Assembly: GCA_028023455.1 (NCBI GenBank)
Contig: JAQFVV010006272.1
Location: forward strand, 641,501-705,500
Source of the DNA: Epiperipatus broadwayi
Lineage: Eukaryota > Onychophora > Udeonychophora > Euonychophora > Peripatidae
Direction: 5' to 3'
DNA length: 64,000 nt
Each line of letters starts with the position of its first letter. Within the stretch, counting starts at the first letter, position 1. Shown piece by piece: positions 1 through 13,860 of the stretch. The notes under the pieces were generated by a model, which made no database searches, was not told where the DNA came from, and saw only the letters and a list, made by a program, of their open reading frames with translations. A program made the translations under genes and the position numbers.

Positions 1-119
1 GGCCTTTATTTGCTTCCATTGGTCAAGCCAAAATCTCTTTCTTCTCTTATCTATTTTTCATCTGACTTTTTAATTACAGAGCTATGCCATTACAATATAT
101 ATCATGTGATGCTTAATAT

Positions 120-139
120 ATATATATATATATATATAT
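120..139. repeat. (TA)n microsatellite
   Basis: A run of about ten TA units directly abuts the left end of the 140-2639 element and supplies its ATAT flank. Confidence 0.9.
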
Positions 140-2639
140 TGTAACAGTCAGAAAATGTGTGACTCATAAACATAGTGCAGAATTCGTTCACCACACAGAA
201 CAGCAGCACCATCGAGATAGCGAAGCCACCCGTGGTACTGAGTTTGAACAGTTTATCGGTTCCACAATACAATCCATGAAACAACGCATCTGATGTGACA
301 TTAGTAAATATTTCTTTAGGCATGGTGGTCAGGGATATCCAAGAGATTCATGATTTTATTTTCGAGTTAGCCAATAATCAAACTAATATTAATTAAACAT
401 TCATATTTACATAATCGAGGAAATATTATATAGAATGGGTATCAAATAAATGAAACGTAACTGCAGACATATAGTTTAAAATTATTTATTAACACATTTT
501 AATAAGATCATTTACTAATAATATTTTATGTATTAAAAGCTTCTTGGAGCGGGATTTGTGACCCGATTATATTTTAAAGAATACATTTATTTATTTGTTT
601 ACAAAAGGAATTCATTTATTTGAAGGCATAATCTAGCTACCTAAAATTCTCGAGTAAGTATTTCTAATGCATGCCTGGAGGGATTTATACCTTTGCAATG
701 CAAGAGTCTAAAGTAAGAGTTATAAGAGTAGCGGCAGACATATATTTATTTAATTAAAATATTTATTTATAACTAAGGGCAAACATTTATTTGAGAGTGA
801 ATTATGAAGATAATGCAGAGGCGGAGTGATATATAGAATAATAAAATTAAGTAAAGAAACACGTGGTACACTTTAGAAAGGCGATATGGAATGGCAGTAT
901 ATCGAAACTGCAATGCCGTGAATGAGTTTATAAGAATGTCGGGCTGGTCTCTGCCATCAGCCCGACGAAGTAAGGTGTCACATAAGCATAACCAGGGACA
1001 AGCGGTCCATGTCACAGTTTGCCAGCTGGCTGCGTGACATCATCAAATCCTACGGGAGCACCCATTATGTCCGCTTGTGTAGGACGACTGGGGTTAATTT
1101 CAACCCTGAAGAATCTGGAAATTTCATGGCGGAATGGGTCATCGCGTCTCTAAAACGTAACACATGGATAATGTATAAACAATTATGATAAGATTTAAAT
1201 AGATTCCTAACTCAGCCCTACATTATCAACATTTAATAAAGAACATTGGCGACTCTCAAAGAAATGTAATTTGATGGAATTATTCATTAAGATTTAATAA
1301 ATACAAAACATATCAAACTGGGAATTATTACAACTAATATGCCAGCCATTGGTGAAGTAGTAGACCCTGCATTACAATAAATGATGTATTGAATGCGTGT
1401 CGATTTATATGAAAGTTAAGTTATTTAGGAAAGTAAATATTAATGAAAATTTGACACGCATTCATTGTTTTAAGCGATCATAGATTTAAACTTTGAAAAT
1501 TGAGACAATTATGAGCATATAATAATTAAATAATAACTATAGATAAAAATGTAGATTTTAGAAATATGCACCCAAGAAAGATAGAGTGAGGTAAGCTAGA
1601 TTATTAGAGAAATTTACACATTAAGTTAATTATTCAATTTTAGTTATACAAATGATAGTTTTTACATTTTATAATTTAGATAAGTAATATGAAGAAGAGC
1701 TATAGCATGTTATTATAGTACTCTACAGTTTGAACACAGACAGGTACTTGTTTTATAAGAAGTTTTCTGAGTCCATTGGTTTAGTAGCAAATAGTTCATG
1801 AGTGGCAATTCTTTCTTGTATTTAGATGTCTCATTTACTTTAACAGCAGCAGCAGCTTTCTCATTTATTTCAGGCAGCAGACCTTCATGGTGAATTTATG
1901 ATGGGCAATGGAAAGTTCGGCATCCGATAGGCCATCTCCTGATGGAGAATAATCTAGGTGCTTTTACTTGGTCATACCTTGGCAGGGACAAATTATTTTT
2001 ATATTTTGGAGACTCTCAGTGATCGAGAGCAAAGCTAAAGTTTAAGTGAATGTCCCCAGCCAGTCTAAGATGGCCTCTTTTCTTATCTTGATCTTTCACA
2101 TTTTTGTTAAGGTATTTTTAGGTTCTACTTAATCTGCCCTGTGGATAATCAATGCATTTTGTTGGTTTTAATTATAAAGAAAGCTGCCGTTCTATTGTTT
2201 ACATTTTACATTTACTAATTACATTTTGGGGAATTTTTCTTTAATTAATCTATTATCTATCACTGACCGATGCTTTTAAATTTTATTTTAACTTTTAATT
2301 TAATATTACATCAGATTTTTTTAGAATTATTATTAAGCGAAATTTAAACAAAGCAATAAATACGAACTTTATTATCCAAAATAAATGATTAAAATTATAC
2401 AAAATTATATAACTAAAAGAAAGCTAAATTATATTATTTTATCCTTATTTATTGCCTTTAATTTGAGATCGAAATGTGTGCATGTTTATGTTGAATTCTA
2501 CATATATTTATACATTTTTAATATTGCTACACACACAATTCGATACCAAAAAGTTTAAATTTGGGCGGGATAGACCGGTCAGTGAGAGACGACAGAAAAA
2601 GGTGAAACTTAAGATTCGAATACGAATCTTACTGTTTCA
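140..2639 (-). mobile_element. Solo-LTR-like element, copy A (about 2.5 kb)
   Basis: The same sequence occurs in opposite orientation at 21688-24384, which defines it as a dispersed repeat. On the + strand it begins TGTAACAGTCAG and ends ACTGTTTCA, so on the minus strand it has TG...CA ends. It is flanked by ATAT on both sides (136-139 and 2640-2643), although the flanks are TA repeats, so the 4-bp target duplication is ambiguous for this copy alone. No long reading frame with pol or gag features lies inside. The minus-strand ORFs at 102-323 and 773-1015 are short and are matched only by the other copy. Terminal sequence resembles the LTRs of the element at 26633-35318 (TGTGACAGTCAG). Best explanation is a solo LTR of a Gypsy-type element. 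A DNA transposon is possible because the ends form an imperfect inverted repeat (11 of 13 bases). Confidence 0.65.
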
Positions 2640-2708
2640 ATATATATATATATGTTATACTTAATGTTTTCATGGTTATATGATGTAAATAAATTATAAC
2701 TTTTTGGG

Positions 2709-4320
2709 CTATACCGTGAAATACCGTGAATTCTTTTTCATTAAAACCGATATTTCAACGGAATAGCAACCACCATTATCAAAGTTAACTTTTGAAAAAA
2801 AAAAGTTAGATCTTAAAAAATAACGTGACGGTGTGCAAGATGAGAAATGAGATTCAAGTTCAGCATTCACAATATGAGGCTTATCAAAATGTTTATTTCC
2901 CTCAGTATTTTTATCTATTAATTTTAAGTTAATATTGGATAAAATGAGAGGTTTCCACATAGCTGGAATACATTGTGTTTCATCAGTTCTATTTAAACCA
3001 GTAGGTCTCTTTAACATTTCAATTGACTCTCTCATGGTTCTTAAATCATATCTTTCCAAATTAGCAAGTATTTTTGTATTGTCAAAATTAGGTTTGTGAC
3101 CAGTTTCTAAATAATGGGAAGTAAAAACTGATGTGCTAATTTTTTGATGAAAAGCATTTTTATGTTCCTTAATTCTGACATTAATTCATCTATTAGACTG
3201 ACCCACATAGCCTCTTGAGCACTGGAAACACGGAATTTCATAAACTCCTTGGTGTTCCAAAAATATTCTGTCTTTAGGTTTATACAAGAAATCACCAATT
3301 TTTTTGCCAGTAGAAAAAGTGGTCTTTATATTAAAACAAGATAGTCTTCTACTGATTTTATCAGTAACCCCCCTAATGTAAGGCAAAATTACTCCAGTAA
3401 AAGAGGAATTATTATTTCTATCCTCTTTTTTCTTTTTAGTATTAATGTTATATAAAGCCTTACATATGATATTTTTATTATAATTATTAGAAAACAGAAT
3501 ACTTTTTGTAAGTTCTATTTCTTGAGAAAGATGTTCTTTATCAGATAAATTATAAGCTCTAGTGAAAAGATTTTTAGCTACAGAAAAAATTTGTGCAGAA
3601 TGATGATGAGAATTAAAATTAAGATATCTGTTTGTATGAGTGGATTTTCTGTAAACTGATATTGACAATGTTTCATCACATTTTTTTTTTGCAATTAAAA
3701 CATCTAGTAAAAAAAGTGATCTGCTATTTTCCACTTCCATAGTAAATTTAATATTTGAATGCCAATTATTTATAAAAGCAAGAAAAAAATTTAAAGAATC
3801 ACAAAAGTATCATCCACATATATAAGCCAAATAGAAGGTTTTTTTAGTAGCTGCACATAATACTTGTCTTTCAAATTTATCCATGAAAAGATCAGCAATG
3901 ACAGGTGAATGGGGATCCCATAGAAAGTCCTTTAATTTGTTTAAACAGTTGAGAATTATAAACAAAAAATGTATTTTCAAGGCAATGCTTTGCTAATAGA
4001 ATAATAAAATCAGGTAAATCATTGTACTGAGCTATTATATTTAATGCTTCTTCAACAGGAATATTAGTAAACATAGAAGAAACATCAAAACTAACCAAAT
4101 AAATCAGTTCCAGTTAGTTTTAAGTTTTTAATTATTGAAATAAAATAGCTTGAATTTTTAATTCTTGATGGAATCTTGTCTGTCAATGGCTGTAAGAATG
4201 GGATAAATATCTAGCCAAAGCATGTGTGGGAGAGCCTATAGCACACACAATAGGTCGCAATGGTATCTCAGGTTTATGAATTTTAGGCAAACCATAATTA
4301 GGAAAATATTTATGTATAAG
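2709..4320 (-). pseudogene. Penelope-like retroelement, 5'-truncated RT plus GIY-YIG
   Basis: Reading the minus strand from 4320 downward, the first recognisable block is [17 protein letters not shown], a Penelope-type RT signature. Next comes SFDVSSMFTNIPVEEAL (about 4090-4040), then IKGLSMGSPF (about 3910). The YVDD catalytic motif is at 3809-3820, in a different frame from its neighbours. A 184-residue open stretch (3740-3186) carries SVYRKSTHTNRYLNFNS and ends in GVYEIPCFQCSRGYVGQS, the start of a GIY-YIG nuclease domain. That domain continues in other frames through IKEHKNAF and SHYLETGH to NRTDE near 2980. Penelope elements pair an RT with this nuclease for target-primed insertion. At least three frame changes show the copy is dead. 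The upstream part of the ORF is missing, as expected for 5' truncation. Confidence 0.88.
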
Positions 4321-7300
4321 ATAAAAGTAACTAAAAACATATAAAATTACTTATATAATAATATTAGAAGATTGGAATACTATCATTGAACAGATAAAAG
4401 ATGACAAAATTCAAGAGGATGTTAATTAGTGATGAAAGAGCTGAAAAATTAATACATATTTATTAAAAAATACTACTATAGTAATAGTGAATATTTGGTT
4501 TATTGCATTTGAGATTAGTATTAAAGATGTAAATAAATATCTATTAAATCACAGCTTAATAATAGTAAATTTGAGTTCAATTTTATAAGAATAAAATGAA
4601 TTGAATCAATTTTTACATTTGTTAGATAATATATATATATATATATATATATAGAATTAATTCAATCTAAATATGAAAAATTCAACAAAGAAAGTTTAAA
4701 AGAAGCTGAAATGGTGATAGTAAATTATAAATGATGTAAAAATCCAAAACACACGCACATATATATATATATTGTAATAATACTAAACATGAGTTAAAAT
4801 TATAATTATAAATTTATTAAACGCACATTGATTACGTAAGTAATATTTACTGAGGCTATCAGTGAAGTATTGAATAGCTTCACGCTCGCAGATCTAACCG
4901 CTTCAGCTTCACCTATTTAAATAGAAAGTAGGTTGAAGTAAGGAAGGGTTCCCCTTTGGGTTCCTCTCTTTTCTTCCATAGCATAAGCTTGTGGTTAAAA
5001 CACCTGTAGAGGTCCCTACTATCGCATGAGTTAAAATTAGGAAAGTGTTGTTAAAAATGGGGAAATTACAAACATGAGGTAAATTTAATATAATATATAG
5101 ATGAAAACAGTTTACATTGAAAAAACAAGCAAAATTTTTTCTCTGAAATATGTAGTATGATGTTAATAAAAAAACAAGATGTACTGAATGCATAGAAAAA
5201 AATGTAAATATTTTATGTAATAGGAAAACAGATAATAAGGTGTGAAATATTTAATCAATAATAAATGAAGATATTAAATAAACCATGCAGCTTTATTCTA
5301 GTTATCAATGGACTTTTATACAAAGATTTAGTATAGAAATCATCATCAATTTTTACCCATTATATTGATTTATAGTTATTTATTATGATTTTTTTTAAAA
5401 ATTCAAAACATTTTTTATATCAGCTTTTCAAGATGGCAGTCAAAAAGTGATGGACATTTTATAAGATTGATGACATCATAGGGCAGTAACTTTATTAAAG
5501 ACATAACCTCCAAAATAAAATGGTGACATTCATGCTAAAAATATACACTACAGTTTATTATATAGTATAAAATACTGTTTTGATTATAGAATTAAAATAT
5601 GAGTAATGCAATTTATATAATTTTTATCTACTGACTTTAGAAAATATACAGTACTTTCATTTATGGCATATCCAAAGTAAAATTGATTTTCATCTTTAAT
5701 GACTACAAAACCTTAAAACAAAAACACTTTCATTCAGCACAGTAACATATTTTGATCATGTACAACAGCAAAGTATATTAATATTTAATCATAAAATAAA
5801 TATATTTGCTAACTATATTTATTCAATAATTTATGTAGATTAAAATTGTTATAATATTTTGTCTGTAGCAAAAATATGTCGACTTTAATAGTTATCATAA
5901 TTGTAAATTATTTTTAGGAAAAAAATAATTTAATAAATTATGTTATGTATGAGCTAATAGTCAACTTTATATGATCACAGGTTAATAAATGTAAGTTTAA
6001 AATACCATTTACTTTTTTAATTTTAAGTTTTAAATCTCATAATTTGTTTGTGATTTATTCAAAATAATAGCTGGTTTTATTGTCAATATAGATTGGCAAA
6101 ATAAAAAAATAAGATTTCATGATTTACATACATTATTAAAACTACATAGCAATCAGCTGTATATCATATTTCTTTATTTTTAAAAAATTAATTAATAGTA
6201 CTGGAAAAAAAACTTTTGTCCTATACTAGAAATTACAAAAATAAAAATTTTTAATAATTGAACATAAAGTTTTTAAAAAATAAATATTTAAGTGTACATT
6301 GTGCTAATTTTTTTACTTATTCTTAAAATGTATTTTGTAGTTTGTTTTTTTTTCTTCAAGTTTCATTTCAATTCAACTAATCTTGATTCAGGAAATATTA
6401 TTCTGCATATACATAAAAAGCAAAATGGCAATCAGCAATGGAAAAATTATAATTTTTTTTCTTTTAAAATTATAGCTACCAAAATGTTTTAAATAATATA
6501 ATTACCCACAAGTTTTTTTAAATGATATGCTAAGTAAAATGTTTATTCATTAATTAACAATTTTGTCAGTTTAAGCTTTATTTTTTAAAGCAGTTTTTTT
6601 TTTAATATTTTGAATTTAAAGTAATGAACTATTTTTTTTCCATATAGGAACTCATTTTAATTCCTTAGTTTTTATGTATGATTTTATTTTAAGAGACATT
6701 TAGAGAGACCAATTGTCATTGGTAATTGGGATAAAGATATAAATTAAATGTCTGAGAAAATTCTATTGGAATTATCAAATGCTACCAAAGAAAAAAATGA
6801 GAAAGTTAAAGTTTATAATTTAATTTAAAATGTTGCTAAAATATGAAGCCATATGAACAATCAGTTTCATTTCTCATGCTGCAGAATTATCTTTGAGAGG
6901 GGTGATTGATATATTTATACCAGATTAGGCATAACTTTATTTAAAAAGTAGTTTAGATTTTGAAATGGTAGTGAATTAAGACATCCAATAAGAATGACTA
7001 AAACATCTTACTGAAAGATAGATAAAAATAATAAGAGAAAATAAATATTAAAAAGGATTTTGCTAAGTTTAATTGGATTATTTTATTGGATATTCTAAAA
7101 ATATTTAAACTAGAGGTGTTGGTAGAAATGGTAAATAAATCAGAAGATATTGTAAGATGAAACAGTTTTCTATTAAAATAAAGTAATTGATGCAAAAATT
7201 AAAAAAAAAAGATCATGTACATGAATGCTGTCTATCACTCAGCTTAATCAGCCTTGATTATTTTGAGACTTGTTTTTCTCCCTAAGAATACCTAGTTACT

Positions 7301-9940
7301 CATTTGGTAACCTATTTTGAAATCATAATTGGGTTGGATAATGACTAAAAATATCTTGAATTATGTACTCAAATTTTATTTAAAGCCTTAATATTCCTTT
7401 AAAGGAAGTGAAATCTTTATTCATGTTTAAAAAAAATCATGCAACATTTTTATATAGTAATCCCCTTTTCTCCTCCTGTCAACAAATTTGAATACAAAAA
7501 TTAATGAATAATAAAACCAAATTATAATAGGCATGTTTAACACGTATATATATATATATGTGTGTGTGTGTATATATGTGTGTGTTGGTGTGAAGAAATC
7601 TGAGAGAAATGAGTTTTAATCACCATGTGTTAAACATTCATTGTTCTGTTACAACACAAGAAAAATAAAAAAAACTGTCAACTTACTCTGTAGTGAATAT
7701 AGATTTCAAATAACAAACTATCATATATTGCTTTGGAGTGAGGCCTATTCTAAAGCATAATGTAACAAGCACTTATATTAATACCCCAAAAAATAAAATA
7801 AACAATCAATTTGATGTTAAAATAACCAATTCACAGATATATCTTAACTAAGACAGAATTAGAGAGTCATTTTATTAATTAACCTTGATCAAGAAATCTA
7901 AAATTAAAATATATTAGTAAATAGATAAACACATCTTGAAACTATTCAAAGAAATCTGAAGAGATATCACTTCTAACTGCCATCTATTAAACATTCATTG
8001 TTCAATTGCTGTATGCAATATGCATATATTTTAGCTAGCAAATTATGGTTGATGATGAGTTTACATCTTGAAATGTATACATAATGCTGAGCAAGTTATC
8101 AGTTTTTTATGGTGTTTATTTAATTACATATAGTTGTGTGTGTATATATATATACATGTTAAAAATATGCATAATATATATATAAGGCATATTTTATATG
8201 CATTGTGAAGTAAAAAAATATTTTTTTTTTTCATTTCATATTTCTTTAAATATATGTGTATCTCTTTTGATGTACATAAAGTTCTATGTCTATATCAGAT
8301 TCTAATAATACAGTGATATTTTTATTTTTGAACATTCTCATTTATTTGAAAAGAACAATTAAATTTCAGTCTATGTATAATTAAATTTATTCAAATTTTA
8401 TTAACAAATTATGCATTTATAAATATTTTTTCCACCCACTTTATAATCTGCTGGGCAGATTATGTATCCTTCTGGTATTTTTTTTTCAGCTCTTTGCTTG
8501 ATAAACATTTACTTTTTACAACACGTATATGACAATGATTTAAAAAATGAACATTATTCTTACATTATATATAATTTTTGGATACTTCGCAAATAGCTAT
8601 TTAGCTTAAGAACTTTTTTAAAAATAATAATAAAGTGGTTGGTACGCTGCCAGAAGTTTGCAGACAGAAAACCAAAATAAAAATACGCGGCTCTTCTTGA
8701 AGCTGTAGGGTTCCTAGATTAAAAATAGGATTATCATATATATATTATTATTCTTGTTATCTTTAGCAAATCATTTTTAAAAATATATATAGATATTTTT
8801 TTGTATTTAAATGATTAAAAACAATGTTTTTAATATATTAAACTGAAGTATAATTTTAATTGAAGAATAACTTCATATATAAATAATTCCAATATGTTTT
8901 TTTTTTCATTTATTTTGCTAAGAGGTTAAAGAAATTTACTTCTTAAAAAATAAACAGTTTCTAATTATATATATTTAAATAGTTATTAATATTCAAAATA
9001 AAACGTTTTTCAAAAAGCTGTAAGTTTAGATTTTTTTAAAAAAAAAAAAAGAAATAAAAAGATAAACTTTATGTCATATTAATCCAAATCAAATAAAACC
9101 AACTACGGATAGATTCTAATTTTAATTAAATATAAAATAATTAGTCATGCTATATAGAAGTACCATATAAATGATTGTATTAATTTATATATATATAGTT
9201 AATCACAATGAAACCTCTTTTCTCCAACTCATATAAAAAAGATAAATCTCTAATTTAAAAATATTCTTATAAAATTTTAAAAGTTACCGTGAAAATATAT
9301 CAATACTTCCCAGTTTTTATGTGTTTATTCTGCAAGAATGCAGTTAAAATATGTATATAAGTAAGGTACTGCAATTTAAACCTGTGTAAAAAAAAAAACC
9401 ACTTAGCTTAAAATTGTTCTTTCTTATAATCTATCCAAGGATTGATGGCTCTAAAAAATTTAGAATAAATGGTTGACTTGCTTCTTTGATTCGCTCACTT
9501 TATGCTGTTCATAGTCTCATGAAATGAAGTCAGTTCATTCGATTTTTTGATGTCCAGATTTTTTTTTACAGACTTGTCAAATTTCTTTTTTTGCATTCAG
9601 TTGCATTAATTCTTCATAGTTAATCCTTCCATGTGTGGTTCAAAAAGCTGTTCTTGTTGTTGCAGATGTTATTACTATGTGATTATTCATATAGTATCTG
9701 AACATGGATAGGCTGTTCACCAATATGCATTAACCATCATGGAAAGTTTATTGGGTTTTTACCTCTGAGTTTAAGATCAAAAAACACCATAGTCTTTCTT
9801 CACAGAATGGAATGTGTGTGTGAATGAATTTTTTAATGCATATATACAATCATGACAGACAAAAATAAATCATGCCCCTTATTCCCAGAAGGCTAAGAAT
9901 ATCTGAATGTGGACACAAGTTGCCATTTGATGATGACTTT
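4321..9940. other. AT-rich non-coding stretch, no gene recognised
   Basis: No ORF here resembles a known protein. A TA microsatellite lies at about 4629-4652. At 4773 a TGTAATAATAC sequence abuts a TA run in the same way as the LTR ends elsewhere. 4860-5060 is less AT-rich, with a TATTTAAATAG motif on the minus strand near 4912-4922 that could be an LTR promoter, but I cannot set boundaries. 7590-7650 and 7948-8010 are diverged direct repeats sharing TTAAACATTCATTGTTC. 9410-9680 reads on the minus strand as a broken, glutamine- and lysine-rich protein-like stretch that I do not recognise. Confidence 0.5.
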
Positions 9941-9949
9941 TTATTTAGA

Positions 9950-11040
9950 CACTTACAACTGCAGATCACTTTCAAGTGAAGAAATATTGCAAGAATTGGA
10001 AGAACTGTCTTATATTAAAGGGGACATTGTTGGATTTTGTGAAGTTAGAAAAAAGGTGAAGAGACAGTTGATCTAAAAAGTGAGTACTCTACTAAAAAGG
10101 CACACATATTGGAAATACAAATGGAGTAGGATTCATTATAAATAAAATGTGGAAGAACAACATTGTGGAAATTGATGGTGTAACAGACAGACTGGCAAAA
10201 TTAGTTATTCAGCTTAAGAACAGATACCAAATGCAGATAATTTAGGTTTACATCTCAACAAGTTCTCATAATAATAAACTAATAGAAGATTTTTATATGG
10301 ATGTACAAAAGGCTTTTGATCAGACTAAACAACATTTTAAAATTGTTATGGAAGACTTTTATGCTAGAATTGGTAAACAAATGAAAGATGAAAGTACTGT
10401 ATGTAATTTTGGTTATGGTAATAAAAATGAAAGAGAACATAGAGTTGTGGAGTTTGCAGAAAAAGAAAAACTTTATATTATGAATTCTTTTTTTGAGAAA
10501 AATCTTGAAAAGAAATGGATATGGAAGCATCCAAATGAATGAACGTCCAGCAGAATTGGATATTTTGACTAACAAAAAATACATATTTCAAGATTGTAAT
10601 GTTCTTAATAAATTCAACGCAGGAAGTAATCATCAATTAGTAAGGTGTAAGTTATGTGCTAATGCAAAACTAGAGAGACAAAAATTTATTAAGAAAAACA
10701 ATATTTACAGTTGATATCCCTCATCTTCAGAAAGACTCTAATGAATTTAAATTAGAACTTACAAATCGGTTTCACGTATTAGTAGATTTTAAACATGATT
10801 CAGATTTGGATGAAATTAATAAGAAAATAACTGATACACTTTTAAAAACTGCAACAAAGATAGCTGGTAGAGTAAAGTAGTAATTAACCAATAAAATTTT
10901 TATTGAGACTAGAGAATTAATGAAGAAAAAAAGGAATATGAAGATATATAGAAATGATGCATTAAAAAAGATTGAATATCTCGAATTTTGTAAAGTGATA
11001 CAAATGGAAAGTATAATTATGAACTAGCAAAAAAGACTAT
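9950..11040 (+). pseudogene. LINE fragment: APE-type endonuclease and linker
   Basis: Forward frames give TYNCRSLSSEEILQELEEL, then KGDIVGFCEVR, then GFIINKMW, YMDVQKAFDQTKQHFKIVM and FGYGNKNEREHRVVEFAEKE (10297-10542). WIWKHPNERPAELDIL and NHQLVRCKL (10493-10714) follow. This order matches the apurinic/apyrimidinic-like endonuclease domain of RTE-type LINEs, often mislabelled as craniofacial development protein 2-like. The usual SDH catalytic motif near the end of the domain reads SNH, and GDFNAKIG reads EDFYARIG, so the nuclease would be inactive. Stops and frameshifts interrupt it. The linker ([18 protein letters not shown], near 10940) is the same region that is inverted at 16869-16953. 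No RT domain follows. Confidence 0.85.
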
Positions 11041-11215
11041 ATAAAGGGTTTTTGTAAATAGCATTTATGATTTTTTTTTAAATGTCTTAACATACGTTAA
11101 TTTTTTGAGATTTACTATTACAATGTTTGATTATCACTATATAAATTAGAATTTTTGATTTATTTTAAAGGATTTTGTAATTTTTTTAATTTTCAATGTT
11201 ACTTTGTTTTTTCAC

Positions 11216-11400
11216 TCCCCCCCCCCCGGCCCACTTTTTTCCATAATGGCACCTTAGGCTATTTAACTTCCCACATTACTCTCTTTCTCCGCACCTTTTT
11301 TAAGTGTAATGCCTTGGGCTATTTAATTTTCACATTACTTTCTTCTCCCTCCTTTTTTTAATTGTAGCGCCTTAGGTGATTTAATTTTTTGAAAACAGAG
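11216..11400. repeat. Short tandem repeat array, three units of about 60-68 bp
   Basis: After a poly-C run near 11217-11227, three degenerate units share GCACCTTAGGCTATTTAA, then an ACATTACT-type pyrimidine-rich tail and a run of T. They begin near 11247, 11309 and 11367. The array is richer in C than its surroundings. It lies beyond the 3' side of the minus-strand Gypsy pol relic, so it could belong to that element's untranslated region or LTR; this is inference. Confidence 0.6.
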
Positions 11401-12459
11401 TGCTTCTAGTCGGTGTCATTTCTCGCTTGCATGTGCCAGCGGTGTTTTTGGGTGTTTTAAAATTCAAAATGGCACACTTTTATCATAAACATTCATGAAT
11501 AACTCATTTAATTGAGAATGTAGATGATTTATATATCTTCTCATCTCCTATTCATTTTCTAATTTAATCAGTCATAATTACCTAGACAAAATTTGCAATA
11601 TCACTTCTGGTATCTATTTCCTTTTCAAAATATCATATATCCATAGGCTTGCTCCAATTTTGAATTTTTTTATATTCAAAACTAATATTCCTCTCAATAA
11701 TAATTGGCAATAGCTTAATAACATGAGTGCAAAACTGATGGCACATGAATAACTCTGCCAGATTCCTTTTTGTTGCTGATGTCAGAGAGCATTTCTTACA
11801 CCCAGTTTTTGTTCTATGTACCCTTCAAATGTTGAACAGATTTCTCTGAGATGGAGTAAAAATATGCTTTATTCTTTTTATTTTTTAAACTCAAAATTCT
11901 ATGAGGTAAAACTGATTCCATTATCCATTACAGTAATCTCCATGTAATTATATCATTTTATGATACAGTCTGCACTTACATTTCTCACTATTCTATATTC
12001 TGTCTAATGAGAGAGTGAATTAACTAATATTAATATTATATATTTGTCTATGATTTAAATGTAAACATTTCCAAGAGATTGTGGATTTAATTCAAGTTTC
12101 CAGTTTTTTAGTTGGCAATTTGGTAGTTTGTTGACAAAATTACATATTCTTACCATCTGCCCCTATTCACCAGATTTGGGCATCAAATCATATAATCAAG
12201 CTATGATCCAGGATGACCCTGATAAAGTAAATCAAGCATATAATAATGCTCTTTTGATGGTGTGAGTGTTCAGTGCATCATTAAGATGATGACTGTCATG
12301 TACATTCTAAACAGGCTTTACCACTTTCATGTGATGAATTTTGGACTGGCCATATTTTATCCACTTCAATAATTAGATATAACCCCCTTTTTTATGGTTA
12401 GTCCATTCAATAATTATAAAAGAATTATGTTATACAGAATACATATTTTATTCTGCTAA

Positions 12460-13860
12460 TGCTATATTCTTTTTTTAACATCAGGTAGATATAATAAATG
12501 ATCAGTATATACAATTTGTCTTCCTAGCTTATAGACTAGTTTGTAATCATAATGAACAAAATATTGATTCAGCATAACATGTGTTGGCTTATGTGTTCTG
12601 AATTTTTTTTTCCTATGACAAATATTTCTATTGGCAGATGATAGTCGGTGCACATTTGAATATTTTGCCCATAGATATACTAGTAAAAAAATTTTATGAC
12701 AAAATTAACTTATAACACCTTTTTGACAGTCTGGTTATATTTTATTTTTTGCTATTGACTATGTTTGCCTCTATCACATAGATGGGAAATAACAGCTCCA
12801 ACACCATATTCCAATAATCTGCAGTAATTATAACTTCTAAGTCACTATGGTAGTGTATTAGAAGTTTATCTAATATTAAGAGATATTTGGCTTTTTGAAA
12901 AGCCATATCCTGTTTACTAGTCCATTTTCAGCATTGTTTTTTTAAGAGTTGATACAATGATGCTAGCAGGGTGTGACATTCTTTTTAAGAAGCTCTCATA
13001 AAACTTTTAACAGTCATAGAAAAGGTTACAACTCTTTTACATTCTTTGGTATCACAGCATTCTTCACAGTCTTTACTTTATCTGGATTAAGATACTTTTC
13101 ATTTTAATTTATGATATGTCCAAAACCTTTGACTCTCTAGTAAAACAGATGCATATTTTGATATTTATGTTACACCTCTTCCCTTTCCAATTTTGAGCTG
13201 TTCTAACTTCAACTTTAATTTCACTATAATCAGAATATTATCTAAATAGAGGATAATGCTATCCATAGATTGAAAAGTAGAATTCATTTTCACCTGGAAA
13301 ATATTCAGCACTACTGCACTTATGTACTCCCCTATGCATAGTCACTGTTAATATTTCTATTGTTTTTTCAGTCACATGAATTTGTCAGAATACAGCTTTA
13401 AAATTTATTTTTGTGAAACATGAAGATTTTGATAATGTTGCTAGTACTTTGCTACATTCAGAGCAGGATAAGAACCTTTATTCACAAATTTATTTAATAT
13501 ACTTCAATAATCTCCACACACTCTCAGAGTTCTAGTTTGATTAAAGCAACTGCAATATAGCTCAGGATGAATCTTCCTTTGGTGTTAAAATTCCTTTTTT
13601 TAATCATCTCATCCAGCATTTTCTCAACTTGTTTTCAGGATAAATGGAACATTGTGGAGTTTGAAGTCAATAGTTGTGCATCCTTTACCAACTCAATGTT
13701 GACCAGTTGTGTTCTTAGCTCTTTGGGGTTTTCACTTGAACCCTCTTTATCACAATTACATGGATTCCTAAGTGGTATTATTCATGTGAAATTCTGGAAT
13801 ATTACCATTACTTTACACTAGTTACAATAATTATTGGAAGGCACTATGTTGTCATTCATT
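12460..13860 (-). pseudogene. Decayed Gypsy-type pol: RT, RNase H, tether
   Basis: Minus-strand frames, read from 13860 downward, give the standard order of a Ty3/Gypsy polymerase. EKMLDEMIKKGILTP is the leader of the RT (about 13640-13590). RVCGDY lies near 13507-13524. CFTKINFKAVF then QIHVTEKTIEILTV follow (about 13430-13360). FQSMDSIILYLDNILI contains the catalytic box at 13237-13248, which reads YLDN in place of YLDD. MAFQKAKYLL and a YHSDLEVIITAD-like RNase H core lie at 12900-12790. HYDYKLVYKLGRQ followed by LLYLPDV (12653-12462) matches the connection segment before integrase. Many stops and frameshifts make it a relic. Integrase may continue toward 11400 but I could not confirm it. 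Confidence 0.82.

Noticed and set aside
102-323. 73-residue minus-strand ORF, well matched at 24201-24380
   Set aside because: The match exists because both lie in copies of one dispersed LTR-like repeat. Copy B's frame is broken and no protein family fits.
13567-13821. 84-residue + strand ORF with a signal-peptide-like start
   Set aside because: It is the antisense of the Gypsy RT leader region, which carries recognisable RT motifs on the minus strand.
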